DNA of 52,138 bases from Rhodospirillales bacterium (GCA_009885795.1 VFKA01000031.1:1-52138), one strand, 5' to 3'; shown: positions 10,015 to 18,816, counted from the first letter of the stretch. Numbers and translations are program-made. The notes: generated from the letters alone by a model not told the origin.

Positions 10015-11550
10015 ATGACGGAATTCGCACAACGGCGCGGCGGCACGACAAGCAGGCGGGCGGCGCGGGCCAATGCGCCACTGGTGCAGAAGCGCTACAT
10101 CACCAGGGAGATACCCCTCTACGAGCTCGTCGACGCCGCCGGGATCGAATTGATCCACGAGGAATCGATGACCATCCTCGAGGAGATCGGCATCGATTTC
10201 CGCGACGAGCCGGCGCTGTCGTCGTGGCGCAAGGCCGGCGCGGACGTCAAGGACCAGCGCGTGCGCATCCCCCGCGAGCTGCTGCTGGCGCTGCTCGACA
10301 AGGCACCGGCGGAGTTCACCCAGCACGCGCGCAATCCGGAGCGCAACGTCGTCATCGGCGGACGCCATACCGTGTTCGCCCCCACCTACGGCTCGCCCTT
10401 CGTGCGCGGCTTCGACAACGAGCGACGCTACGGTACGATCGAGGACTTACGTAACTTCGTGAAGCTCACTTATATGACGCCGGTGCTGCACCATTCGGGC
10501 GGCGTCATCTGCGAGCCCGTGGACGTGGCGGTCCCAAAGCGCCATCTCGAGATCGTCTATTCCCACATCCGCTATTCGGACAAGCCCTTCATGGGCATGG
10601 TGACGCAGCCCTCGCGCGCCGAGGACACGGTGGCGCTGGCGCGGATACTGTTCGGCGAGGAATTCACCGACCGCAACGCGGTCCTGCTCTCGGTCGTCAA
10701 CTGCAACTCGCCGATGGTGTGGGACGCGACCATGCTGGGGGCGCTGCGCGTCTATGCGCAGGCGAACCAGGCGGTGCTGGTGACGCCCTTCATCATGGCC
10801 GGCGCGATGGCGCCCGCGGCCACCGCCGGTGCCATCGCCCAGTTGAACGCGGAGGTGACCGCCGGCATCGCCTATACCCAGCTGGTGCGGCCGGGCGTGC
10901 CGATGGTCTATGGCAGCTTCGTCACCACGGTCTCAATGCTGTCGGGGGCGCCGATGATGGGCACGCCCGAGCCGGCGATGATGATCTATGCCTGCGCGCA
11001 GCTGGCGCGGCGCTACGGATTGCCGGTGCGCACCGGCGGCATGCTGAACGGCTCGAAGATCGCCGACGCGCAAGCGGCATACGAATCCATGGCGACCATG
11101 ATCCCGACGCTCATGGCCGGGACCAACTTCATCCTGCATTCCGCCGGATGGCTGGAAGCGGGGCTCGCCGCCGGCTATGGGAAGTTCGTCATGGATGCCG
11201 ACCAGATCGCGATGCTGCAGGTCTTCGCCGGCGGCCTCGACCTCTCGGAGGAATCGCGCGCCATGGAGGCCATTCGCGAAGTCGGGCCGGGCGGGCATTA
11301 TCTGGGGTGCGCCCACACCCAGCGCAACTTCAAGACCGCCTTCTACCGCTCCGAGGTCGCCGACAACAACAGCTTCGAGCAGTGGGAGGCCGAAGGGGCG
11401 AGGGACGCGAACGCGCGCGCCACGTCGATGGCGCGAAAGATGCTGGATCATTACGACGAGGTGGCGCCGCCGCTCGATCCCGCCATCGACGAGGCGCTGC
11501 TCGACTTCATCGCCAGGCGCAAGCGCGAGCTTCCCGACGCGGTGACGTGA
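10015..11550 (+). CDS. MttB/MtgB-family trimethylamine methyltransferase homologue (non-pyrrolysine)
   Basis: A 511-residue protein of the trimethylamine:corrinoid methyltransferase family. True MttB enzymes contain pyrrolysine encoded by an in-frame TAG, and this frame has none. It therefore belongs to the widespread non-Pyl group, of which some members demethylate glycine betaine or other quaternary amines. Family features include HEESMTILEEIGIDFRDEP, TPFIMAGAMAPAATAG and PVRTGGMLNGSKIADAQAAYESM. No corrinoid protein or activating enzyme gene is visible nearby, so substrate and acceptor stay open. Its last 24 coding bases and stop lie in a 34-bp repeat that recurs 603 bp downstream. Confidence 0.85.
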   Translation: MTEFAQRRGGTTSRRAARANAPLVQKRYITREIPLYELVDAAGIELIHEESMTILEEIGIDFRDEPALSSWRKAGADVKDQRVRIPRELLLALLDKAPAEFTQHARNPERNVVIGGRHTVFAPTYGSPFVRGFDNERRYGTIEDLRNFVKLTYMTPVLHHSGGVICEPVDVAVPKRHLEIVYSHIRYSDKPFMGMVTQPSRAEDTVALARILFGEEFTDRNAVLLSVVNCNSPMVWDATMLGALRVYAQANQAVLVTPFIMAGAMAPAATAGAIAQLNAEVTAGIAYTQLVRPGVPMVYGSFVTTVSMLSGAPMMGTPEPAMMIYACAQLARRYGLPVRTGGMLNGSKIADAQAAYESMATMIPTLMAGTNFILHSAGWLEAGLAAGYGKFVMDADQIAMLQVFAGGLDLSEESRAMEAIREVGPGGHYLGCAHTQRNFKTAFYRSEVADNNSFEQWEAEGARDANARATSMARKMLDHYDEVAPPLDPAIDEALLDFIARRKRELPDAVT

Positions 11551-11556
11551 GGGTCA
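11523..11556 (+). repeat. left copy of 34-bp direct repeat (end of mttB-like gene)
   Basis: This copy spans the last codons and TGA of the mttB-like gene plus 6 bases (starts GCGCGAGCTTCCCGA, ends GACGTGAGGGTCA). It matches 12126-12159 at 33 of 34 positions; the only difference is C/T at repeat position 16. Flanking bases differ on both sides. Confidence 0.9.
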
Positions 11557-11577
11557 AACAAGAGTCGCGATGTAGCA

Positions 11578-12102
11578 ATGGCGATAGAAATTATTAGGAA
11601 CAACGGTTCGCTTTCCGACCCACAGTGGTGGTTCGACACGATAGTTCGCCCGAACTACGTTGAGTTTGTTACCTGCCCGACTGACGATCGAAGAAAGGTC
11701 AATGCGATCCTGACGACCTATCACTTCTTGGAGCGGGTCTTTCATTATTGTTGCGAAAATCGACCGGAATACCTGAACTCACAGAATTCGGCTTCGCAAA
11801 GCCAAAGTGGCACTACACCGCTATGTGCCAATTTGTCGTTTGGAAAAAAGGAAGCAGAAAGAAGGAAATTCGAAGAAGCTATGGAAGTGCAATGCCCACG
11901 TTTGCGAGAATTACGATGTGCCGCGAATTCGATCAAACATCACCGCGAGAAAGGCAGTCGTCGAACCGCGACAGGCGCATTGGAGGACTTGAGCACAGAC
12001 TCGCTCAATAGCGCGATCCAGCATTGGCAAGACTGGCTCAATACACACCCCTGCCAATGGCGTCCGCCAGCTATCTCTCCGAACTCGAGAAATCATGTGT
12101 GA
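11578..12102 (+). CDS. hypothetical protein carried by the 603-bp insert
   Basis: A 174-residue protein I do not recognise. It has an N-terminal segment DPQWWFDTIVRPNYVEFV, a helical stretch KVNAILTTYHFLERVFHYCCEN, and RCPRLRELRCAANSIKHH-like text (residues ~103-122). The pattern of an early AxxxYHFLE helix and a later CP-L-LR-AN-KHH motif recalls small helical, HEPN-like hypotheticals that sit alone in genomes, but that is impression only. Base composition is lower in GC than its neighbours. The whole gene lies inside the repeat-bounded insert, which supports horizontal origin. Confidence 0.6.
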   Translation: MAIEIIRNNGSLSDPQWWFDTIVRPNYVEFVTCPTDDRRKVNAILTTYHFLERVFHYCCENRPEYLNSQNSASQSQSGTTPLCANLSFGKKEAERRKFEEAMEVQCPRLRELRCAANSIKHHREKGSRRTATGALEDLSTDSLNSAIQHWQDWLNTHPCQWRPPAISPNSRNHV

Positions 12103-12125
12103 AGTCGCGGGACCGCAGCCAATTT

Positions 12126-12159
12126 GCGCGAGCTTCCCGATGCGGTGACGTGAGGGTCA
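12126..12159 (+). repeat. right copy of 34-bp direct repeat
   Basis: Second copy of the repeat at 11523-11556, differing only at one base. It ends with the TCA (12157-12159) that is the stop codon of the convergent gene, so in the presumed ancestral state this repeat joined the two gene ends. Confidence 0.9.
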
Positions 12160-12678
12160 GTCGCCCGCCACGAAGGAGTGCCACGCGCCGTCCTCGGCGA
12201 TGAGGAGCCGCCAGCCGACGTAATAGCCGATGGCGCGGCCCTCGATGTAGTACATGTCGACGTCGGCGCCATAGAGCGCGTCGAGCGCCGCCTTCTCAGG
12301 CGCCGACAATTCCGCGTAGGGCACCTCCGCCGCCCGCGGCCAGACATAGTAAGGCCCCTCGGAATCGCCCTCGATGCGGGCGCAGGGCATGGCGAGGACC
12401 GCCGCCATGATGGCGCGGGGGTCCGTGCCCTCCCCGTCCAGCGACATCCAATAGCCGATCGGATCGCCGCCATCGCCGAAGCTGTAGACGAAGCGCGCCG
12501 GGTCGAGGAAAGCGGCGAGCGCCGCATAGTCGCGCGTCTGGGCGGCGGCGCGCACGGAATCGTAAGTCGCCGCCGCCGCTCTCGGCGGCCGGCAGTCGCC
12601 GCCCATGTTCGCGCCAGGCGACGGCGACGCCGCTAGGGCGAGGATGACGCCGGCTATCGCGGCTAGGACCCGAATCAG
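12157..12678 (-). CDS. secreted hypothetical protein
   Basis: I do not recognise the family. The best start is unclear. An ATG at 12759 gives 200 residues but overlaps the GST gene by 85 nt and lacks a signal at its N-terminus. A CTG at 12678 has GGAGGGG five nt upstream and begins a plausible signal peptide (LIRVLAAIAGVILALAAS), giving about 173 residues. The mature part contains YDSVRAAAQTRDYAALAAFL, SFGDGGDPIGYWMSL and a C-terminal WRLLIAEDGAWHSFVAGD, which suggests a small alpha/beta periplasmic domain. It follows the GST gene with overlapping stop and start, so the two are probably coupled. Confidence 0.6.
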   Translation of the reverse strand: MIRVLAAIAGVILALAASPSPGANMGGDCRPPRAAAATYDSVRAAAQTRDYAALAAFLDPARFVYSFGDGGDPIGYWMSLDGEGTDPRAIMAAVLAMPCARIEGDSEGPYYVWPRAAEVPYAELSAPEKAALDALYGADVDMYYIEGRAIGYYVGWRLLIAEDGAWHSFVAGD

Positions 12679-13280
12679 GCCATCCCCTCCGCCTTGAGGG
12701 CGGCTTGCACCGACGCCCGTGCCTTCACCCGATCGCTGTAGGCCGTCAAGGCCGGCCACTTGGCGAGGCTGACCTTCAAATAGGGCGCCCAGCCGAGCAC
12801 GGTGAAGAGGTAGGCGTCGGCCGCGGTGAAATTTCCGCCGGTCAGGAACTGCTTGCCGTCGAGCTTCTTCGTCAGCACGTCGAAGCGCGTCGCCAGGCGA
12901 TCCTCCGCGATCTTGCGAAAGCCGTCCGGCACCGCCGGGTTGAACAGCGCGCCCAAGGTCTTGTGGATCTCGGAGGAGACGAAATTCAACAGCTCCCGGA
13001 CCCGGTAGCGTTCCATCGTCCCCGCCTTCGGCACGAGACCGGATTCCGGCTTCCGGTCGGCGATGTATTGCATCATGACGGCCGCCTCGGTCAGCAACTC
13101 GCCACTATCGAGCTGGAGCGTCGGGACGTAGCCGTTGGGATTCACGGCCTTGTAATCCGCGCCGCTCGAGGTCTTCTTCGTGGCGAGATCGACCTTCTCC
13201 AGGTCGAACTTCAGCCCGGCTTCGCGCAGGCAGATGTGAGGCGCCAGCGAACAGGCCCCTTGCGCATAGTAGAGTTTCAT
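12675..13280 (-). CDS. gstA: glutathione S-transferase, beta class
   Basis: A 201-residue GST opening MKLYYAQGACSLAPHICLRE, with C10 as the beta-class catalytic cysteine. The thioredoxin-like domain with VNPNGYVPTLQLDSGELLTEAAVMMQYI (cis-Pro and the glutathione-binding E-A/S motif) fills residues 1-80. The all-helical C-domain contains FTAADAYLFTVLGWA. It conjugates glutathione to electrophiles or reduces disulfides and should be cytosolic. It is divergent from the ornithine cyclodeaminase homologue, with 140 nt between starts. Confidence 0.93.
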   Translation of the reverse strand: MKLYYAQGACSLAPHICLREAGLKFDLEKVDLATKKTSSGADYKAVNPNGYVPTLQLDSGELLTEAAVMMQYIADRKPESGLVPKAGTMERYRVRELLNFVSSEIHKTLGALFNPAVPDGFRKIAEDRLATRFDVLTKKLDGKQFLTGGNFTAADAYLFTVLGWAPYLKVSLAKWPALTAYSDRVKARASVQAALKAEGMA

Positions 13281-13420
13281 TGGTGTATTCCTTCCCTAGA
13301 ACTCGAATGAACGGCGCAGTGCCGTTGGGAACATAGTTGGACAGCGGCCGGCGGCCCCGCAAGGCGTGTCCGAAATGTGCCCGAGTCACTGTCAGGTTAC
13401 CGCCTTGCCTTGGAGGATTC

Positions 13421-14371
13421 ATGCGTACCGTCGATGCCGCCCAAGTCCACGCGCTGCTCGACTACCCCTCGCTCGTCGAGGCGCTGCGGGAGCTTTACCG
13501 CCGAGGCGTCGATGCCGTGGAGAGTTTCCGGTTGAAGCAACCCTTGGCGGAGGGGCAGAACGATTGGCTCATCCTGCCCGCCTGGCAATATGGCCGGCAT
13601 TTCGGCGCCAAGCTGGTGAGCGTATTCCCCGGCAACGAGGCCAAGGGCCTTGCCTCCATCCTCGGGCTCTACGTGCTGTTCGACGGCGGCACGGGGGCGC
13701 CGCTGCTGTGCGTCGACGGCGCGGCGCTCACCTTGCGCAAGACGGCGGCCAACTCGGCGCTGGCGGGGACCTATCTGGCGCGCGAGGACGCTTCGCGGCT
13801 GTTGGTGGTGGGAGCGGGCGAGCTTGCCCCGCACTTGGCGTTGGCCCATGCCGCCGTCCGGCCGATCCGGCGCATCGAGGTGTGGAACCGCACGAGGCAG
13901 CGCGCCGAGGCCGCGGTCACGAGGCTCCGCGCCGAGCCGACGTTGCAAGGCGTTGCCATCGCCGTGGCCGACGACCTCGAAGCCGCGGTCGCCAAGGCCG
14001 ACATCGTTGCTTGCGCCACCATGACCACGGCGCCACTGGTGCGAGGCGAGTGGCTAAAACCCGGCACGCATCTCGACCTCGTGGGCGGGTTCCGCCCGGA
14101 CATGCGCGAGGCCGATGACGAGGCCGTGCGCCGGGCGCGCATCTTCGTGGATTCGCGATTGACCGCGGCCGGCCATTGCGGCGACATCACGCAGCCGCTC
14201 AAGGCCGGGATCATCGGCGACGCGGACATCACCGATCTCTTCGAGCTGGCGCGCGGCGAGAAACCGGGGCGGCGCTTGGCGGACGAGATCACGCTGTTCA
14301 AGTCGGGCGGCGGCGGCCACGAGGACCTCGGCACCGCGCAGCATCTTCTGGCGAGGCTCGATGCCGGTTAG
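13421..14371 (+). CDS. ornithine cyclodeaminase/mu-crystallin family protein
   Basis: A 316-residue protein from ATG 13421, chosen because GGAGG lies 5 nt upstream. The family NAD(P)-binding fold shows as LLVVGAGELAPHLALAHAAVRP (from about residue 127) and the catalytic core as SVFPGNEAKGLASILGLYVLFDGGTGAPLLCVDGAALTLRKTAANSALAG. Relatives include ornithine cyclodeaminase, alanine dehydrogenase, ketimine reductase and iminosuccinate reductase, so the reaction cannot be fixed. It ends with a 4-nt convergent overlap with the MFS gene. Confidence 0.85.
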   Translation: MRTVDAAQVHALLDYPSLVEALRELYRRGVDAVESFRLKQPLAEGQNDWLILPAWQYGRHFGAKLVSVFPGNEAKGLASILGLYVLFDGGTGAPLLCVDGAALTLRKTAANSALAGTYLAREDASRLLVVGAGELAPHLALAHAAVRPIRRIEVWNRTRQRAEAAVTRLRAEPTLQGVAIAVADDLEAAVAKADIVACATMTTAPLVRGEWLKPGTHLDLVGGFRPDMREADDEAVRRARIFVDSRLTAAGHCGDITQPLKAGIIGDADITDLFELARGEKPGRRLADEITLFKSGGGGHEDLGTAQHLLARLDAG

Positions 14372-15528
14372 CGCCGCCTGAAAAAGACATCGAACGCGAG
14401 GAACGCCAGCATGCCCACGACCACGATCGCGGGCAGTCCGTCGCGGCCGAGCGTATCCATCGCGGCGCCGCCGATGACGGGGCCAAGGCCGCTGCCGGTG
14501 GCATAGACGATGACGAAGGCGGCGTTGGCGGCGGCCATCCGCTCCGGGCCTACGCGCGCCCCGAGCAGCCCCAGCGACAGCCCGTACATGCCAAAGACGG
14601 TGCCGCCCCATAGGAACAGATGGACCCACTGAACCGCGCTGCCGATGACGAACGGCAGGAGAAGCGCGCCCAGCACCACGGCCATGACGCAGGCCCTGAG
14701 CACGAGGCCGCGGTCGGTATGGTCGGCGAGCCAGCCGAGCGGCCAGGGCAGCGCCAGATTGCCGGCGGTGAAGACGGCCAGCATGAGGACCGCCGCCTGT
14801 TGCGTTTGGCCGGCGTCGAGCGCGTAGAGCGGCAGCAGCGTGAAGATCGCGGCATCGGCGAGACCGCCGGCAAGGCTTGCGACCAGGACCACGGGCACGG
14901 CCAGCATCGCCAGCCCGAGCGCGCCCTGGCGGTGGGGCGGCATGACCGGGGCCAAGCCTCTGGCGAAGGGCAGCGGCAGGGCGCTAAAGCCCACGGCGGC
15001 GAGCACCGCGAGGAACGGCGACCAGCCTTCGATGCCGGTCCAGCCGACGATGACCGGGCCCACCGCCATGCCGGCCGACATCACCGCCGTGTAGATGCCC
15101 ATCACGCGCCCGCGGTTGCGCTCGGTCGCGAGCAGGTTCATCCAGGTTTCGCTGGCGATCCAATGGAGGGCGGCGCTCAGCCCGGCGAGGAACCGGAGCG
15201 CGCACCACAGCCAATAGTCGTCTAGAAGCGGGAACAGCGGGACCGTGGCCGCGAACAGAAAAATACCGGTGTAAACCGACCCGAGCGTGCCCAGCCGCGC
15301 CATCAGCCGCGGAATGAAGGGACCAGCCAAGATGATGGCGAGCGGCACCATGGCGGCGTTGACACCGATCCAGAACGCCTCGACGCCTTGGGCTTCGAGG
15401 CGAAGGGTGATGAGGGGAACGATAGCGCCCAGCATCATCCCGACTCCGAAGGACGCCGAGATGATGGCGGCGAGGCTGCGCCAGCGGTCCGAGACAGTCA
15501 TGGCGGGGGTCGTGGCAGGTGACGACAT
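14368..15528 (-). CDS. MFS transporter (YcaD-like)
   Basis: A 386-residue protein with twelve predicted helices, in two halves separated near GLAPVMPPHRQ. The motif-A-like loop PRLMARLGTLGS lies between helices 2 and 3, and RFLAGLSAALHWIASETWMN resembles the YcaD group of putative permeases. The substrate is unknown. It is divergent from nothing nearby: its promoter must lie in the ~163-nt gap to the next minus-strand MFS gene, where I see no other feature. Confidence 0.85.
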   Translation of the reverse strand: MSSPATTPAMTVSDRWRSLAAIISASFGVGMMLGAIVPLITLRLEAQGVEAFWIGVNAAMVPLAIILAGPFIPRLMARLGTLGSVYTGIFLFAATVPLFPLLDDYWLWCALRFLAGLSAALHWIASETWMNLLATERNRGRVMGIYTAVMSAGMAVGPVIVGWTGIEGWSPFLAVLAAVGFSALPLPFARGLAPVMPPHRQGALGLAMLAVPVVLVASLAGGLADAAIFTLLPLYALDAGQTQQAAVLMLAVFTAGNLALPWPLGWLADHTDRGLVLRACVMAVVLGALLLPFVIGSAVQWVHLFLWGGTVFGMYGLSLGLLGARVGPERMAAANAAFVIVYATGSGLGPVIGGAAMDTLGRDGLPAIVVVGMLAFLAFDVFFRRR

Positions 15529-15691
15529 GAAGCGGGTCTATAGCTTGGCGCCGGGCCCGGCGCCAGCGGCCGATCGTCATTTTTGCTCTGACGCAACCGG
15601 AATACCCGGCTGCCTCAGCGAGGGATCATTGCTCCGTCGCTTACAACAAAGTCCGTTTCTATTGGCGCTCGCCTTGATGGCGCCCGCCGCT

Positions 15692-16891
15692 CTACCCCGG
15701 CACGGCGACCCGGCTTCGCGCTTCCAGGGCGCGAAACAGCAGGAGCAAGGGCGGGATGGCGATGAAGAGAATGGCGCCGAAGAACAAGGCGGCCGCGGAA
15801 CTGTCCCACACATCCCGCGCCAGACCGCCCAGCGCGGGACCGAAGGTCTGTACGAGGTAGTACCAAGTGTAGAACACGCCGAAGCCGACCGAGCGCTGTT
15901 CGGGGTTGAGGACGCGCGAGGGTAGCGCCATGATCGGCCCCGCAGGCGGGCCGACAGCAACGCCGAACACGACGCAGAGCGCTAGCGGCAGCACGCCGCC
16001 GGGCAGCAACAGGAGCGCCAAACCGGCGAGGAGGGAAAAGACGACGATCGCGGCATTGGATCGACCGCTGCGCTGGGCGGCATAGCCGCCCAGCGGGACC
16101 GAGAACATCAGGATCCAGAGCGCGGCGCTGGTCAGCGCGGCGGCCCTTGCCGTCGAGACGTCATGTTCCCGTAGCAGTTCCGGCGCGAAGCTGAAGAATA
16201 TCACCAGGCCCAGATTCAAGCCCGCCCACATCAAGCTGGCGACCGTCAGCGGCAGCAGGTGGCGCAGGGGCGGCAGGGGCGGCAGAGTCCGCCAGTGCGC
16301 CGGCGTGGCCGCTACCCGCGCCGCGGCCGCGGTCGCCGGCGGCGGCCGATAGGCAAGGACAAGGAGCAGGAGCGCGAGACCGCAAGACAGGGCCGCCACA
16401 TGCATCACCGATCGCCAGCCGAACTCATGGGCCAGCGGGCCCTGGAGCAGCAGGCCGAGGACGATACCGAACGGCCAACTGGCGAGGAAGACGCCCATCG
16501 CTACGACGATCTCGCGGCCAGCGAACCAGTCGGTCACCATCTTGGTCAAGGCAAGGCCGAACAGCACGGCGCCGGCGCCGCTAAGAAACCGGCCGACGAG
16601 TGCCATGGAAAAACCATCGCCGATCCCCATCAAGGCGCCGCCCGAGATCATGAGCAGGAGACCCGCCGCGTAGATCGCCTTGTCGCCGAAGCGTTGACCG
16701 AAGAGGCCGCTGGGAAAGGCCATCAGGATGCCGGGCATGCTGTAGAAACCGATCAGCGTCCCGATCCGCGCATAGTCGAGGTTGAAATCCTGGATCATGT
16801 CCGGCGCCGTCGACGCGACCGACTGAAACTGAAATCCGATCGCCGTACGCGCCAGGAACAGAACGCCGAGAATGAACCACCGCGAGCCCAT
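15692..16891 (-). CDS. MFS transporter (nitrate/CynX-like fold)
   Basis: A 399-residue permease from ATG 16891 (MGSRWFILGVLFLARTAIGFQFQSV). A longer in-frame form from 17089 would overlap the divergent amidase and has no hydrophobic N-terminus. Twelve helices are predicted. DYARIGTLIGFYSMPGILMAFPSG and GLFGQRFGDKAIYAAGL form the first-half motif-A region. The substrate is not evident. It is divergent from the amidase gene at 17058, so the two share a ~166-nt promoter region and may be co-regulated in uptake and hydrolysis of one compound. Confidence 0.82.
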   Translation of the reverse strand: MGSRWFILGVLFLARTAIGFQFQSVASTAPDMIQDFNLDYARIGTLIGFYSMPGILMAFPSGLFGQRFGDKAIYAAGLLLMISGGALMGIGDGFSMALVGRFLSGAGAVLFGLALTKMVTDWFAGREIVVAMGVFLASWPFGIVLGLLLQGPLAHEFGWRSVMHVAALSCGLALLLLVLAYRPPPATAAAARVAATPAHWRTLPPLPPLRHLLPLTVASLMWAGLNLGLVIFFSFAPELLREHDVSTARAAALTSAALWILMFSVPLGGYAAQRSGRSNAAIVVFSLLAGLALLLLPGGVLPLALCVVFGVAVGPPAGPIMALPSRVLNPEQRSVGFGVFYTWYYLVQTFGPALGGLARDVWDSSAAALFFGAILFIAIPPLLLLFRALEARSRVAVPG

Positions 16892-17057
16892 GATTGCCGC
16901 CCCGCTGCCCGTCCGCCAGCTCAGGCCAATGTAGTCACGGTCCGGCGGCCGCGGCGAGCGATTTCCAAAGACTCCGGCCCGATCCGCGCCTCGACAATGC
17001 GCGGGGCGCATGGCAAGAATCCGCCCGCCCGAATCGATACCCAAGGAGCCGCCCCCG

Positions 17058-18452
17058 ATGTCTCGCGAAATCGCCCTCATGACCGCCACGGAACTTGTCG
17101 CGCGCTACCGGTCCGGCTCGCTGTCGCCGGTGGAGGCGACCAAGGCGGCGCTGGAGCGCATCGCGACGCTCGATGGGCGCTACAACGCCTTTCGCCTGGT
17201 GGACGGCGAGGCGGCGATGGCGGCGGCGCGCGCCTCGGAGACACGCTGGCGCCGGGCCACCCCTTGCGGGCTCGTCGATGGCGTGCCGGCGACGGTGAAG
17301 GACCTCATCCTTACCAAGGGCTGGTCCACCTTGCGCGGTTCCAAGGCCGTCGATCCGAATCAGCCGTGGAACGAGGACGCGCCATCGGTGGCGCGCCTGA
17401 AGGAGCATGGCGCGGTGCTGCTCGGCAAGACGACGACGCCCGAATTCGGCTGGAAGGGCGTCACCGACAGCCCGCTCACCGGCATCACGCGCAATCCCTG
17501 GAACCCCGAGAAGACGCCGGGCGGCAGCAGCGGCGGCGCGGCCGTGGCGGCGGCGCTGGGGATGGGGGCGCTCCATATCGGCACCGATGGCGGCGGCTCG
17601 ATCCGCATCCCGGCCGCGTTCAGCGGCATCGTCGGCTTCAAGCAGACCTATGGGCGGGTGCCGGCCTATCCTTTGAGTCCATTTGGAACACTTGCCCATG
17701 TGGGGCCGATGACGCGCTCGGTCGCGGATGCGGCGCTGATGCTGACGGTGATGGCCGAGCCCGATTGGCGCGATTGGTACGCGCTGCCGGCCGACGGCAT
17801 GCGCTATCATGATCTCCTGGCCGGCGGCGTGAAGGGCTTGCGCATCGCCTATGCGCCGACATTGGCGGGCGCGCCAGTGGAGCCGGAGGTGGCGGCGGCG
17901 GTGGCGCGGGCGGCGGGCGTGTTCGACGAGCTCGGCGCCGTGGTCGAGGAATGCGATCCTGGCCTGCCTCCTTGCGGCGCCGCCTTCGCCATTCACTGGT
18001 TTGCCGGCGCCGCCAACGCCTCGCGCGCCATTGGGCCGGAGAGCCGCGCGCTCATGGACCCCGGTCTCGTCGAGATCGCGCGCCAGGGCGCCGAGATCCG
18101 GATCATGGACTACCTCGCCGCGGTCAAGGAGCGCGAGGCGATCGGGCAGAGGATGAACGCCTTCCATCGCAAGTGGGATCTGCTGCTGACGCCGACCATG
18201 CCGCTCGCCGCCTTCGAGGCGGGACAGGAAGTGCCGACGATGTCGGGCGGCGAGCGCTGGGTCGATTGGACGCCCTTCACCTATCCGTTCAATTTCACGC
18301 GCCAGCCGGCGATCAGCGTGCCGTGCGGGCTCACCGCCGCCGGGCTTCCCGTCGGGCTGCAAATCGTGGGCGCGCTTAATGCCGACGCGCTGGTGTTGCG
18401 CGCCGCGCACGCCTTCGAGATGGCGCGGCCCTTTGCCATGCCGGCGGTGTAG
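17058..18452 (+). CDS. amidase (amidase signature family)
   Basis: A 464-residue amidase with catalytic K81 (ATVKDLIL), cis-Ser S157 (TPGGSSGGAAVAAA) and nucleophile S181 (GTDGGGSIRIPAAF). The start at 17058 has AAGGAG nine nt upstream; the in-frame ATG at 17010 does not. The family hydrolyses amides of many kinds, and this full-length type resembles acylamidases and Glu-tRNA amidotransferase A-like proteins. There are no GatB/C genes here, so a role in tRNA amidation is unlikely. It is divergent from an MFS transporter and convergent with a cupin gene (7-nt gap). Confidence 0.9.
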   Translation: MSREIALMTATELVARYRSGSLSPVEATKAALERIATLDGRYNAFRLVDGEAAMAAARASETRWRRATPCGLVDGVPATVKDLILTKGWSTLRGSKAVDPNQPWNEDAPSVARLKEHGAVLLGKTTTPEFGWKGVTDSPLTGITRNPWNPEKTPGGSSGGAAVAAALGMGALHIGTDGGGSIRIPAAFSGIVGFKQTYGRVPAYPLSPFGTLAHVGPMTRSVADAALMLTVMAEPDWRDWYALPADGMRYHDLLAGGVKGLRIAYAPTLAGAPVEPEVAAAVARAAGVFDELGAVVEECDPGLPPCGAAFAIHWFAGAANASRAIGPESRALMDPGLVEIARQGAEIRIMDYLAAVKEREAIGQRMNAFHRKWDLLLTPTMPLAAFEAGQEVPTMSGGERWVDWTPFTYPFNFTRQPAISVPCGLTAAGLPVGLQIVGALNADALVLRAAHAFEMARPFAMPAV

Positions 18453-18459
18453 CGGGCGT

Positions 18460-18816
18460 CTATTTCGGCGGTTCGTAGATGGCGTAGATTTTGCGCAAGG
18501 GCTCCAGCGTTTCCCAGGTGCCCTTGAACCCGCGGGGAATGACGAAGGCGTCGCCGGCGCGGAAGGTCTGGGCGTCGCCCTCCGTCGAGGTGAGGCGGGC
18601 CACGCCCGACAAGAGGACGCAGAGTTCCTCTTCCTGGTAGTCCACCGCCCACTTGCCCGCCGTCGATTCCCAAACGCCGGCGAAGAACCGGCCCGAGGAA
18701 TCGGTGTAGTAGTTTTGGAGCGTCGTCACCGGATCGCCGGAGAGTACGTTGGCGGGGCGAGAGGTCTCGGGCGCCGGCGGGTTGGCGCCGATGCGAATGA
18801 TCTTGGGCGAGGTCAT
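18460..18816 (-). CDS. cupin-domain protein (DUF861/EutQ-like)
   Basis: A 118-residue single-cupin protein: FFAGVWESTAGKWAVDYQEEELCVLLSGVARLTSTEGDAQTFRAGDAFVIPRGFKGTWET. This is the cupin_3 pattern seen in EutQ-like and ureidoglycine-related proteins. The Tyr/Gln/Glu-rich first motif in place of two histidines suggests weak or no metal binding. The function is unknown. A TATAAT box in the minus direction (18863-18868) lies about 47 nt upstream of the start. Confidence 0.8.
   Translation of the reverse strand: MTSPKIIRIGANPPAPETSRPANVLSGDPVTTLQNYYTDSSGRFFAGVWESTAGKWAVDYQEEELCVLLSGVARLTSTEGDAQTFRAGDAFVIPRGFKGTWETLEPLRKIYAIYEPPK

Larger units (their letters stand above)
11557..12159 (+). mobile_element. 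603-bp inserted segment bounded by 34-bp direct repeats
   Basis: The segment between the two 34-bp repeats, plus one repeat, looks like an insertion or duplication event at the 3' end of the mttB-like gene. Removing it rejoins that gene to the convergent gene at 12157 with the stops 6 nt apart. The insert is visibly less GC-rich than its surroundings and carries one complete ORF (11578-12102). There is no transposase, integrase or clear terminal inverted repeat inside, so if mobile it is non-autonomous. Single-copy restoration of a gene end is what site-specific recombination leaves behind. Confidence 0.55.

Noticed and set aside
10015-11550. Pyrrolysine in the MttB homologue
   Set aside because: No in-frame TAG interrupts the frame, and the neighbourhood shows no pyl genes.
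17058-18452. GatA subunit of the tRNA amidotransferase
   Set aside because: No gatB or gatC nearby; paired with an MFS transporter, and amidase sequence features are generic.
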